Shown: piece by piece, positions 34,115-42,468 of the stretch
Numbering within the stretch: position 1 is the stretch's first letter
Layout of the letters: the number at the start of each line of letters is the position of its first letter
Assembly (NCBI GenBank): GCA_946187695.1
Contig: CAMHSB010000007.1
Location: 1-64,000, forward strand
Direction of reading: 5' to 3'
From: an uncultured Bacteroidales bacterium
Lineage (GTDB): Bacteria > Bacteroidota > Bacteroidia > Bacteroidales > Paludibacteraceae
Length of the DNA stretch: 64,000 nt
Translations under genes and position numbers: made by a program
The notes under the pieces: generated by a model
Told to the model about the DNA's origin: nothing
What the model saw: only the letters and a program-made list of their open reading frames with translations
The model's database searches: none

Positions 34115-34146
34115 CAAAAATACAAAGAAATTTGCATATGTGCAAT
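34115..34146 (-). promoter_or_regulatory. Possible promoter of the serine recombinase gene
   Basis: In reverse, ATTGCACATATGC and TATTTTTG start 24 nt apart, but the -7 box ends only three bases before the ATG, which would make the mRNA leaderless. It shares the palindrome TTTGCATATGTGCAAT with the divergent nucleosidase promoter. Confidence 0.5.
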
Positions 34147-34162
34147 TTTTGTTGTAACTTTG
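34131..34162 (+). promoter_or_regulatory. Promoter of the nucleosidase-rlmI-exonuclease operon
   Basis: The -33 element TTTGCATATGTGC begins at 34131 and the -7 box TAACTTTG at 34155, 24 nt apart. The ATG follows 17 bases after the box. Confidence 0.76.
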
Positions 34163-34179
34163 CACCCAAATTTGGACTT

Positions 34180-34674
34180 ATGGCGAACAAATACATCATC
34201 ATGGCCGAAGAGGGCGAGCAGGTCTTGCTTGACAAGGCGAAAGAACAACTGGGCCTCGATCTGAGCGGTGCCGAACTGATCTATACAGGGGTGGGGGCAA
34301 TCAATATTATTCGTTCCCTGCAGCATCTCGACCGCGAGGCCGAACTGATCAATATCGGCTATGCCGGTAGCGCTAACTTCGATCTCGGCACCTGGGTTGA
34401 GGTCACCGAAGTGCGCCTCAATCACCCCAACGTCACCTACAAAGAGCCGGAATTGAAAATCAAAAATCAAAAATCAAAAATCAAAAATGTGAAGCAGGCT
34501 CCCTGCTACACCAACTGCGATTTCGTCCTCGCTTCCGACTACAAAGACTGTGTCTTCGATATGGAACTGGCGTTCATCGCGGCGCTCGGTTTCACGAACC
34601 TGCGTAGCTTCAAATACGTGAGCGACAATCTCTCGCTCCATGCGTATCACGACTTATCCCACGGTGTAGAATGA
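34180..34674 (+). CDS. Nucleoside phosphorylase/nucleosidase-like protein, short
   Basis: 164 residues from MANKYIIMAEEG. The segments ELIYTGVGAINIIRSL, INIGYAGSANFDLGTWV and FDMELAFIAALGF correspond to the glycine-rich, central and Glu-containing parts of the PNP/MTAN fold (PF01048), but the protein is about 70 residues shorter than usual 5'-methylthioadenosine nucleosidases. Activity is therefore uncertain. Residues 92-103 ([12 protein letters not shown]) are encoded by a heptamer array inserted in a loop. Its stop overlaps the rlmI start by four bases. Confidence 0.7.
   Translation: MANKYIIMAEEGEQVLLDKAKEQLGLDLSGAELIYTGVGAINIIRSLQHLDREAELINIGYAGSANFDLGTWVEVTEVRLNHPNVTYKEPELKIKNQKSKIKNVKQAPCYTNCDFVLASDYKDCVFDMELAFIAALGFTNLRSFKYVSDNLSLHAYHDLSHGVE
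34454..34488. repeat. In-frame heptamer repeat inside the nucleosidase-like gene (unit CAAAAAT)
   Basis: TGAAAAT followed by four perfect copies of CAAAAAT, the least degenerate array in the window and therefore possibly the youngest. Confidence 0.9.
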
Positions 34675-35897
34675 CTACCGTTTATCTCAAACAGAAAAAG
34701 GAGGAATCCATCAAGCGCTTCCACCCTTGGGTCTTTTCCGGTGCCATCGGACGCATCCTTTTGGATGCCAAGCACAAAGAGAACGCACCCTTCGAGGGCG
34801 AACTGGTAGCCGTGCGTTCGGCAGAAGACGAGCCCCTCGGTGTCGGGCATTGGCAGGTGGGCTCGATAGCTGTACGCATCCTCGCTTTCGGAGTCAATAA
34901 ACTGCCGGACGATTTCTGGAACGAACGTATCCGCGCTGCCTATCAGGTGCGGCAATCGATCGGCCTTATCCGACCGGATAACAACACCTTCCGCCTCATT
35001 CACGGCGAGGGCGATTTCCTGCCCGGACTCATCGTCGATGTCTATGCCGATACGGCGGTTGTACAGGCGCACTCCATCGGTATGCACCTCTGCCGCAACT
35101 ATATCGCACGGGCCCTCGTGACCGAGATACCCCAGATCCAAAACGTCTATTACAAGTCCGACGATACCCTGCCTTTCAAGGCTCAAATCGAGGGCGAGAA
35201 GACCGGTTGGCTTTTAGATGACGAAGCCTCGAGATCTCGAGATTTCGAAGAATTTTGGAGTACCGAGAACGGCCTGCAGTTCCGTATCGATTGGTTGCGC
35301 GGACAGAAAACGGGTTTCTTCATCGACCAGCGTGAGAACCGTGCCCTCGTCGAGCGGTATGCGAAAAACAAGGACGTGCTCAATATGTTCTGCTATACCG
35401 GCGGCTTCTCCCTCTACGCCCTGCGCGGCGGAGCGAAGACCGTCGACTCGGTCGATGTGAGTCAGAAAGCGATTGACCTCGTTAACGTCAACGTCGCCCG
35501 CAATTTCCCGAGAGCCAAGAACCACACTGCCGTCGCGGCAGATGCGTTTGAGTACCTCACGGCGCAGAAAGCCGCCAACCGTACGTACGACCTCATCATC
35601 CTCGATCCGCCGGCTTTCGCCAAGCACCGCGATGCCATCCGCAACGCCCTCCGCGGCTACCAGCGCATCAACGCTAAAGCCATCGAGATGATCCGTCCGG
35701 GTGGTATCCTCTTTACCTTCTCCTGCTCCCAGGCGATCGACAAAGAGGCCTTCCGACTTGCCGTCTTCTCCGCCGCTGCGCAGGTGGGACGAAAGGTGCG
35801 TATCCTCCACCAGCTCCATCAGCCCCAAGATCACCCTATCAATATTTACCACCCCGAAGGCGAGTACCTGAAGGGATTAGTCCTATACGTAGAATGA
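34671..35897 (+). CDS. rlmI: 23S rRNA (cytosine-C5)-methyltransferase, RlmI-like
   Basis: 408 residues. N-terminal PUA domain (about 1-80; KRFHPWVFSGAIGRI), an EEHD-like middle domain and a C-terminal Rossmann methyltransferase with FFIDQRENRALVERY (near 215), NMFCYTGGFSLYALRGG (near 240) and LIILDPPAFAKHRDA (near 305). This order is typical of RlmI, which makes m5C1962 in 23S rRNA. A CTCGAGA array lies in frame near residue 186-193 (ASRSRDFE). It overlaps both neighbours by four bases. Confidence 0.9.
   Translation: MTTVYLKQKKEESIKRFHPWVFSGAIGRILLDAKHKENAPFEGELVAVRSAEDEPLGVGHWQVGSIAVRILAFGVNKLPDDFWNERIRAAYQVRQSIGLIRPDNNTFRLIHGEGDFLPGLIVDVYADTAVVQAHSIGMHLCRNYIARALVTEIPQIQNVYYKSDDTLPFKAQIEGEKTGWLLDDEASRSRDFEEFWSTENGLQFRIDWLRGQKTGFFIDQRENRALVERYAKNKDVLNMFCYTGGFSLYALRGGAKTVDSVDVSQKAIDLVNVNVARNFPRAKNHTAVAADAFEYLTAQKAANRTYDLIILDPPAFAKHRDAIRNALRGYQRINAKAIEMIRPGGILFTFSCSQAIDKEAFRLAVFSAAAQVGRKVRILHQLHQPQDHPINIYHPEGEYLKGLVLYVE
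35228..35248. repeat. In-frame heptamer repeat inside rlmI (unit CTCGAGA)
   Basis: Three copies: CTCGAGA, TCTCGAG, ATTTCGA; 21 bases, which is seven codons and keeps the frame. Related arrays lie in dxs and dapB. Confidence 0.7.
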
Positions 35898-36748
35898 CAC
35901 TCGTTTGTTTTGATACCGAGACCACAGGTCTCGACGTCCAGAAAGAACATATCATCCAACTCTCGTTGGTTAAGTTCGATACCGACACCTGGTCCGTGCT
36001 CGACCAGCGCGATTGGTATATCCTCCCCGAAGGGGACTTCACCATCCCTGCCGAGGCGGAAGCCGTGCATCATATATCCAAGGATTTCCTGCTCGAGCAT
36101 GGCGTCTCGCTCCGCAGTATATACGACGATTTCATCGCTTTCGTCGGCACCCACGATATGCTCTCCTATAACGGCAACGGGTACGATGCTCCGATCCTCC
36201 ATTACAACCTCCAACGCGCCGGGCTGAACTTCGAGTTCAATAACCGCACCTGGTACGATGCCCTGTTGCTGGAGCGGATCCATACTGCCGGTCAGGTGGA
36301 CGAGAATGGCGAGAAACTGCATAATAACCTTACCGCCGCCTATACCCGTTATTACGGGCATCCCTTCGAGGGCGCGCATAACTCGCTCGACGATGTGATG
36401 GCAACCATCGAGGTCTTCAAGGCCCAGATCGCGGCACACGGTTGGGAATGGGCACAACGCGATGACTTCGGCTTCATCTGTTTCGACCGCTGGCTCTGCA
36501 AGAAAGGGGATTATTATTATCTCACGCAGGGTGGGCACAAAGGGGAATCGATTGAGTCCATGCTCCGCATAGACCGCTCCTATCTCGAGTGGATCGTTGA
36601 TAAGTGCCAATGGACCGACGACCAGACCCGCGATATCATCAATCCCTATATCGGCCGCTACACCTCGCCTTATGCTCCTCTCAATCCTTCGAGAGGTAAG
36701 AAAAGGAGTAAAGGAATTATTACGGATGCCGATTTAAGTCTTTTTTAG
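35894..36748 (+). CDS. DEDDh-family 3'-5' exonuclease (DNA polymerase III epsilon-like)
   Basis: 284 residues. ExoI FDTETTGLD starts at residue 5, ExoII is DMLSYNGNGYDAPIL near 93, and ExoIII has HNSLDDVMAT near 160, giving the DEDDh set of metal ligands and general base. The C-terminal 100 residues (WLCKKGDYYYLTQGGHKGES, YLEWIVDKCQWTDDQTRDII) form an additional domain common in stand-alone Bacteroidetes exonucleases. It probably trims DNA 3' ends in repair or replication. It overlaps rlmI by four bases. Confidence 0.87.
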   Translation: MTLVCFDTETTGLDVQKEHIIQLSLVKFDTDTWSVLDQRDWYILPEGDFTIPAEAEAVHHISKDFLLEHGVSLRSIYDDFIAFVGTHDMLSYNGNGYDAPILHYNLQRAGLNFEFNNRTWYDALLLERIHTAGQVDENGEKLHNNLTAAYTRYYGHPFEGAHNSLDDVMATIEVFKAQIAAHGWEWAQRDDFGFICFDRWLCKKGDYYYLTQGGHKGESIESMLRIDRSYLEWIVDKCQWTDDQTRDIINPYIGRYTSPYAPLNPSRGKKRSKGIITDADLSLF

Positions 36749-36776
36749 ATAAAAATAGCAAAAAAATGCGCAAATA

Positions 36777-36808
36777 TTTGCGTATGTCATTTTTTTGTTG
36801 TACCTTTG
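36777..36808 (+). promoter_or_regulatory. Promoter of tRNA-Cys and sufB
   Basis: The -33 element TTTGCGTATGTCA begins at 36777 and the -7 box TACCTTTG at 36801, 24 nt apart, 19 bases before the tRNA. Confidence 0.78.
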
Positions 36809-36827
36809 CACCCGCTTTTGACAAAAC

Positions 36828-36899
36828 GGCCGGTTGGATGAGCGACTTAGTCAGCGGTCTGCAAAACCGTTCAGAGCGGTTTGACTCCGCTACCGGCCT
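36828..36899 (+). tRNA. tRNA-Cys (anticodon GCA)
   Basis: 72 bases. Acceptor GGCCGGT pairs with ACCGGCC, discriminator T as in cysteine tRNAs, followed by an encoded CCA (36900-36902). Anticodon stem GCGGT/ACCGT with loop CTGCAAA, anticodon GCA. It is the only tRNA here with encoded CCA. A terminator-like hairpin starts right after it. Confidence 0.94.
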
Positions 36900-36902
36900 C
36901 CA

Positions 36903-36931
36903 AGCCGCCCGAAAAAGGGGCGGCTATTTTT
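36903..36931 (+). terminator. Terminator-like hairpin between tRNA-Cys and the sufB start codon
   Basis: AGCCGCCC (36903-36910), loop GAAAAAG, GGGCGGCT (36918-36925), then ATTTTT ending at the ATG of sufB (36932). It occupies the full 5' untranslated region of sufB. Confidence 0.85.
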
Positions 36932-38377
<1,446 letters not shown>

Positions 38378-38495
38378 AAAGCACTCGGTTGGTCAGCAAA
38401 GCGCGAATAGGCATCATAATTTAGGAGTTAGATAGCTATAAATCAATAGATTATACACTTTGATATGCCAAATTGGCATCACAAACAATAGTTAC

Positions 38496-39071
38496 ATGAA
38501 CGAATTAGCACAAATACAACAACAAATCTATTTAGTTAATGGAGAACGTGTAATGTTTGACGACGATCTCGCCAAATTGTACGGTGTAGAGACAGCGCAA
38601 TTAAAACGTGCCGTTAAGCGCAATATTGAACGTTTCCCATCGGATTTTATGTTTGTCGTTAAAAATGCGGACATACAACACTTAAAATCTTAGTTAGGTA
38701 CTATAAAGCGAGGAGGTAGTCGTTATGACGCATTTGCTTTTACGGAATTAGGCGTGGCCATGCTAAGTTCAGTGCTTAATTCGCAAGCGGCAATTGATAT
38801 AAATATAAATATCATGCGTGCTTTTGTAGAATTGCGTCGTCTTACTCAACTTGCTGCTACCAGTTATCAGACTTTGCAACGCGAGATTGATGAGGTGAAA
38901 GATTACATAGAAGATATTTTGAGAGATCAGAATGATATTAATGAAGAGCATGGTGCCCAACTGGAAGCAATAAGCATCGCATTAACTGAATTACAAGCGC
39001 AAAAAAGAAAAGAAAAACCGATAAGACCAATTGGTTTTAATGCTCCTCAGTACACTGACGATAATAAATAA
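38496..39071 (+). pseudogene. ORF6N-domain protein interrupted by an in-frame amber codon
   Basis: MNELAQIQQQIYLVNGERVM to NADIQHLKS is a typical ORF6N (phage antirepressor/regulatory) domain start, stopped by TAG at 38691-38693. The same frame continues without a break: [29 protein letters not shown], then a helical C-terminus to 39071. Family members usually have Gln at the stop position, so one C-to-T change (CAG to TAG) explains the break. Full length would be 191 codons. It is either a fresh nonsense mutation or read through by amber suppression; no suppressor tRNA is visible in this window. Confidence 0.8.
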
Positions 39072-39190
39072 TCAATCATCCATAACGGATGTTAATCTGA
39101 CCGCTGGAACCGACAGCGTAAAAAAGCGGTGAAAATATAGATATAATAGGCGCAAATGTGCGCCCAAAATAGCGTAATAAGCCGAAAAAC

Positions 39191-39332
39191 TTGATTCTTC
39201 GAAAACCCTAGACAAGTCAAAAAGAATCATTAAAACTTCAAGTCACGGTTTATGCACGCTCACGTATCAGCGTGAGTTTTCCGTGTATTTATTTGAAGTT
39301 TTAAAGGTAAGTCTAGGACCTCGAAGAATCAA
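39191..39332. repeat. Nested inverted repeat of 142 bp
   Basis: Three nested arms: TTGATTCTTCGA (39191-39202) with TCGAAGAATCAA (39321-39332); CCTAGAC (39207-39213) with GTCTAGG (39311-39317); TTAAAACTTCAA (39230-39241) with TTGAAGTTTTAA (39293-39304). A central hairpin CTCACG-TATCAG-CGTGAG (39259-39276) completes it. It could be a structured RNA, a small non-coding mobile element or a double-strand-like terminator. Confidence 0.85.
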
Positions 39333-39391
39333 ATGAAGCGAACGAAAACGCACGCTTTTAGTGTTTATTATGATGAAAAATAATATAATCC

Positions 39392-39423
39392 ATTGTATAA
39401 ATCAAAAAAAAGCTGTACCTTTG
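39392..39423 (+). promoter_or_regulatory. Promoter of the two exported-protein genes
   Basis: ATTGTATAAATCA begins at 39392 and the -7 box TACCTTTG at 39416, 24 nt apart; the box ends 30 bases before the ATG. Confidence 0.7.
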
Positions 39424-39453
39424 CAGCGAATTGTCAAACAAAACATTCAAATT

Positions 39454-40350
39454 ATGAAAAAGAATTTTCTACTTGTTGCGTTTATCGCGCTATCGACACT
39501 TGTGAGCGCTTATGAGGTCGGAGACTGGTTCGTTGACCCTCAGTCCGGCATCCCGTCTGTGGTCGTCTATGTGGACGAGACGGGCGAGCATGGTATGATC
39601 ATGGCACCCGCGGGCGGCTATTCTACGGAGAAATCCATCGCAAGGGATATAAAGGATATTAAAAGCCACAAAAAGACGTATAGCAAGATCGATCTAAGAG
39701 ACGAGAAGGCTATAATGTCCAAATATAAAATCGATTTTACGCCTGTTGATGGATATAAAAACCAAGCGGATGAACTGTTCGACGTCGTTATGGAGTGGCT
39801 TCCGTCTATGCCGTTGATGTATGCCTCGAAGATTAACGAGAAACAAGAGCGCGAAATGCTTTGTAAGGTAGCTCCCAAGATGACTGGATACGGTGCGCAA
39901 GACCAACAAATGATCATCGAATACTGCGAGGAAAACGGAGTTTCGCTTCCTGTATATTTTAGTTCTATTGACTGGGCGCTAAAGTTGGGCGATGGATGGT
40001 TTATACCCGGCAACTACGAACTGGAACTGTTCGCCTCCTCCATCTCCAGCGGACTCGGAGTCCGAATGTCGGAGAAAGAAAGATGGGAGAAAGGGATGGA
40101 GTTCAGGTATAAGACATGGATGCTGAATAATGTGTATCCCACAACTATTCGTTCTTCCACATCCACAGAGTCCCTTTGGGAAGAATTTGACAATAATAAA
40201 GGAAAAACGGCTAAACTTGTGCCCGTAGGAGGAACGATTGATTTTAACTCCAAGGACAATTATTATGTTTTTGAATACGATAACTGGGGCTATTTTCTCA
40301 TCCGGAACAATCTGGCATGGGGTCATATTGTAGCATTTAAGTATTTCTAA
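39454..40350 (+). CDS. Exported protein of unknown function
   Basis: 298 residues from MKKNFLLVAF with a cleavable signal peptide (to about LVSA). Repeated themes are GDWFVDPQSGIPSVVVYVDETGEHGMIMAP at the N-terminus, and LGDGWFIPGNYELELFASSIS near residue 170. The latter resembles the tail of DUF1566/FISUMP-type exported domains, but the match is weak. The C-terminus ends in strands FEYDNWGYFLIRNN. It is followed after 7 bases by a lipoprotein gene and both share a promoter. I do not assign a function. Confidence 0.65.
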   Translation: MKKNFLLVAFIALSTLVSAYEVGDWFVDPQSGIPSVVVYVDETGEHGMIMAPAGGYSTEKSIARDIKDIKSHKKTYSKIDLRDEKAIMSKYKIDFTPVDGYKNQADELFDVVMEWLPSMPLMYASKINEKQEREMLCKVAPKMTGYGAQDQQMIIEYCEENGVSLPVYFSSIDWALKLGDGWFIPGNYELELFASSISSGLGVRMSEKERWEKGMEFRYKTWMLNNVYPTTIRSSTSTESLWEEFDNNKGKTAKLVPVGGTIDFNSKDNYYVFEYDNWGYFLIRNNLAWGHIVAFKYF

Positions 40351-40357
40351 CCGGCCT

Positions 40358-41020
40358 ATGAAGCGTATTTTCTATTGCCTTTGTACGCTCTGCCTATTGG
40401 CTTCTTGTCACACGCCTTTGACTGTAGCTACGGTCGAGCGTATCACGCCGCAGGTGGAAATGCCGAACATGGAGTTCATCGGCTTTAAAAATTTAAATCG
40501 CAACAATACCCTGCTGCGGAATTTCGGGGCTGATTTGGAAAGTACTAATATCGCGCTCAATAAGCAGAATTTTTATCTCGGTACGTTTTCTTTCTCGGAT
40601 ATAGAGGACTACCAATCTACTATGCGGTATGTGACATTTGTGGATGTCGTTCGTCAGGTGTATTCGCACGATGATGCCATAAACGACAACTACGATATGT
40701 GGCTTGCCGGCGTCTCCATTGCCACGATTTCTTTCGGAACGCTATTCCCGGTGTATGTTCCTTTGCTTTGTACCTGGGATAAAAACGACTGCGAGATAAG
40801 CCTCAAAGGGGAGTATAACATTGTGGTTTATGACAAGCAGGAACACAAAGTGGTAGTGACTACGCCTTTTGAAGTAGATATCAAAGATGACTACAAAGGG
40901 CAGTACGGTCACAAAAAGACAAACACTCGTGCGGTTGACTCACAATACAAAAACCGCCTCCTCAATACTTTTATAGAGCAATATCTTCAGGTCTATAATT
41001 CCATAAACACCCTGAAATAA
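40358..41020 (+). CDS. Lipoprotein of unknown function
   Basis: 220 residues. Lipoprotein signal FYCLCTLCLLASC with Cys at 17. The body is mixed and includes one hydrophobic segment near residue 125-145 (LAGVSIATISFGTLFPVYVPLL), so the protein may be membrane-inserted as well as lipid-anchored. No family was recognised. The gap to the upstream exported-protein gene is 7 bases, which suggests a two-gene operon. No terminator with a clear stem was found after it. Confidence 0.65.
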   Translation: MKRIFYCLCTLCLLASCHTPLTVATVERITPQVEMPNMEFIGFKNLNRNNTLLRNFGADLESTNIALNKQNFYLGTFSFSDIEDYQSTMRYVTFVDVVRQVYSHDDAINDNYDMWLAGVSIATISFGTLFPVYVPLLCTWDKNDCEISLKGEYNIVVYDKQEHKVVVTTPFEVDIKDDYKGQYGHKKTNTRAVDSQYKNRLLNTFIEQYLQVYNSINTLK

Positions 41021-41304
41021 ATTAAAATGACATACAAATTTGCGTAAGCCATTTTTTTTGTACCATCCATCATTTCATTGAAGCAAATCTATATTTCCTC
41101 ACTATCATTCCTCATCCCCCCATTTATATCTTTCCTTCTTTCCTTTCTATTTTACATAATTCTTTAGTTCTTATTTAGTTCTTCTTTAGTTGTTATTTAG
41201 TTCTTCTTTAGTTCTTATTTGGTTCATCGGCATACTATACAGACACGTTCTACTGGGGTTTAACCACTCATAAACCCTAAAACTCTTTTATAAACTAAAC
41301 TAAA
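41021..41304. other. 284-bp AT-rich convergent intergenic stretch
   Basis: It holds a degenerate promoter-like sequence (TTTGCGTAAGCCA, then TACCATCC with spacing 22) and an 11-bp tandem repeat. No gene or clear terminator stem was found. Confidence 0.6.
41162..41225. repeat. Tandem repeat with 11-bp unit (TTCTTATTTAG/TTCTTCTTTAG)
   Basis: About five to six copies of an 11-bp unit alternating TTCTTATTTAG and TTCTTCTTTAG, effectively a 22-bp period. It is pyrimidine-rich on this strand and lies downstream of the convergent murI gene. Confidence 0.8.
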
Positions 41305-42198
41305 TTACTCCAGATCGATGTGCTCCGCCTGGACGGGGGAGGAGAGGAAGAGTGATGCGGATTGCGAGAAGCGGTCCGCATTTTCTGTGGTCAGGTAGTG
41401 GCAACTACCGCCTTGCGAAAGCTGCTCGCGATATTCGGGATGGCGAGACAAGTAGTTTTTTAGACTATCTGCCACCAATTCGCCTTGCGCTATTGTGGTG
41501 ATATGTGTTGCCTTCTGAGGCTTCGGGAACTCCGATTCTTCTATCTGGTAATGGTATGCCAGCCATCCGTCAATCACCTCTTTGAGCAACGGATAGTGTG
41601 TACACCCGAATACGAGTGTGTCAATCTTCGGGTCTTTGGCTAAGATCTGCCGCAGGTATTCGCCAACGAAGTACTTTGCGCCGGGTGTGTGATGCTCTCC
41701 CGCTTCGATAAGCGGAACCCACAGGGGACAAGCCTGTTGTGAGATCGTCAGATCCGGAGCGATCTTCTCTAATTCCAGCACGTACGATTCGGACGAAACG
41801 GTCGCCGGTGTCGCCAATATCCCTACATGACCGGTTTTGGTGATGGAAGGCACGGCTTCGACGGTAGGACGGATTACTCCAAGTACGTTGCGCTTGGAGG
41901 ATTTGTAATTGGTAATTTGTAATTGGTAATTTATCTCAGGGAGATCTTTTTGCTGAATGGTTCGCAAGGCTTTCGCGCTGGCGGTATTGCAGGCGAGGAT
42001 GACAAGGGCGCAATCTTGGGAAAAGAGGTATTTGACCGCTTGGAGCGTATAGCGATAAATGACATCGAACGAGTGCGTGCCATACGGCGCACGGGCGTTG
42101 TCCCCTAAGTACAAGTAGTCGTACTGGGGAAGTTCTTTGCGGATGGCTTCCAAGATGGTTAAACCTCCGTACCCGCTGTCAAAAACACCGATTTTCAT
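41305..42198 (-). CDS. murI: Glutamate racemase
   Basis: 297 residues from MKIGVFDSGYGGLT; an upstream ATG at 42210 lies in the promoter. Both catalytic Cys regions are present: LVILACNTASAKAL near residue 72 and LVFGCTHYPLLKEV near residue 195, plus DNARAPYG. It makes D-glutamate for peptidoglycan. In many Bacteroidetes murI sits behind the two skp genes; here it is about 12 kb away. A heptamer array is in frame near residue 92-103 (NYQLQITNYKSSK). The -7 box ends 10 bases before the ATG, so the leader is very short. Confidence 0.95.
   Translation of the reverse strand: MKIGVFDSGYGGLTILEAIRKELPQYDYLYLGDNARAPYGTHSFDVIYRYTLQAVKYLFSQDCALVILACNTASAKALRTIQQKDLPEINYQLQITNYKSSKRNVLGVIRPTVEAVPSITKTGHVGILATPATVSSESYVLELEKIAPDLTISQQACPLWVPLIEAGEHHTPGAKYFVGEYLRQILAKDPKIDTLVFGCTHYPLLKEVIDGWLAYHYQIEESEFPKPQKATHITTIAQGELVADSLKNYLSRHPEYREQLSQGGSCHYLTTENADRFSQSASLFLSSPVQAEHIDLE
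41905..41932. repeat. In-frame heptamer repeat inside murI (unit GTAATTG)
   Basis: Four copies: GTAATTG, GTAATTT, GTAATTG, GTAATTT. They encode YQLQITNYK before the VLGVIRPTVE strand. Confidence 0.88.
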
Positions 42199-42207
42199 AA
42201 TTCGCCG

Positions 42208-42239
42208 CAAAATTACTGCTTTTTTTTGAATTGTGCAAA
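42208..42239 (-). promoter_or_regulatory. Promoter of murI
   Basis: In reverse, TTTGCACAATTCA and the -7 box TAATTTTG start 24 nt apart. Confidence 0.75.
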
Positions 42240-42243
42240 TTAA

Positions 42244-42275
42244 TTTGCATATATCAAAATTTTTTACTAAATTTG
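42244..42275 (+). promoter_or_regulatory. Promoter of the small protein and LTA-synthase-like gene
   Basis: TTTGCATATATCA begins at 42244 and the -7 box TAAATTTG at 42268, 24 nt apart. It is back to back with the murI promoter, with four bases between the -33 elements. Confidence 0.77.
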
Positions 42276-42339
42276 CAGCCGAAATGGAATTTATTCATTC
42301 AGACCCGAAGCCTAACGGGTACAAAATGGCATCATACGT

Positions 42340-42468
42340 ATGAAAATTAAAAGTTGGATCTGGGCCGCTTGTATGGCTCTTGTATTAGGATCGGTATACG
42401 TTTATGCCCTTGATGATTATTATGGTTATGAAGAGGAAGAGTTATTAGGCCTCTTTACGCGCATCTGA
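42340..42468 (+). CDS. Small exported or membrane protein, 42 residues
   Basis: ATG at 42340 to TGA at 42466-42468. The peptide begins MKIKSWIWAACMALVLGSVY, a signal-peptide-like or single-membrane segment, and ends in an acidic Tyr-rich tail (DDYYGYEEEELLGLF). Its stop overlaps the ATG of the next gene (TGATG), so it is probably translated with the LTA-synthase-like protein and may be a small partner of it. No family was recognised. Confidence 0.6.
   Translation: MKIKSWIWAACMALVLGSVYVYALDDYYGYEEEELLGLFTRI

Larger units (their letters stand above)
39072..39453. other. 382-bp intergenic stretch with nested palindrome and promoter
   Basis: No gene is seen. Small hairpins lie at about 39082-39096 (CATCC...GGATG) and 39150-39165 (GGCGCA-AATG-TGCGCC), a large nested inverted repeat at 39191-39332, and a promoter at 39392-39423. 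Confidence 0.7.

Noticed and set aside
34454-34488. Ordinary coding repeats such as Lys-rich linkers
   Set aside because: Period 7 is not a multiple of 3, the arrays cross stop codons and gaps, and they appear at unrelated positions, so the pattern is in the DNA and not in the protein.
36881-36931. Longer SufB start inside tRNA-Cys
   Set aside because: It would translate the tRNA and the hairpin; family alignment begins at the ATG at 36932.
39191-39332. Integron attC site
   Set aside because: The nested fold is similar in outline, but no GTT-type core sites are present at the ends and no integron integrase is near.
41039-41068. Promoter TTTGCGTAAGCCA ... TACCATCC
   Set aside because: Spacing is 22 instead of 24, the -7 box lacks TTTG and no gene follows on that strand. 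Probably a decayed copy.
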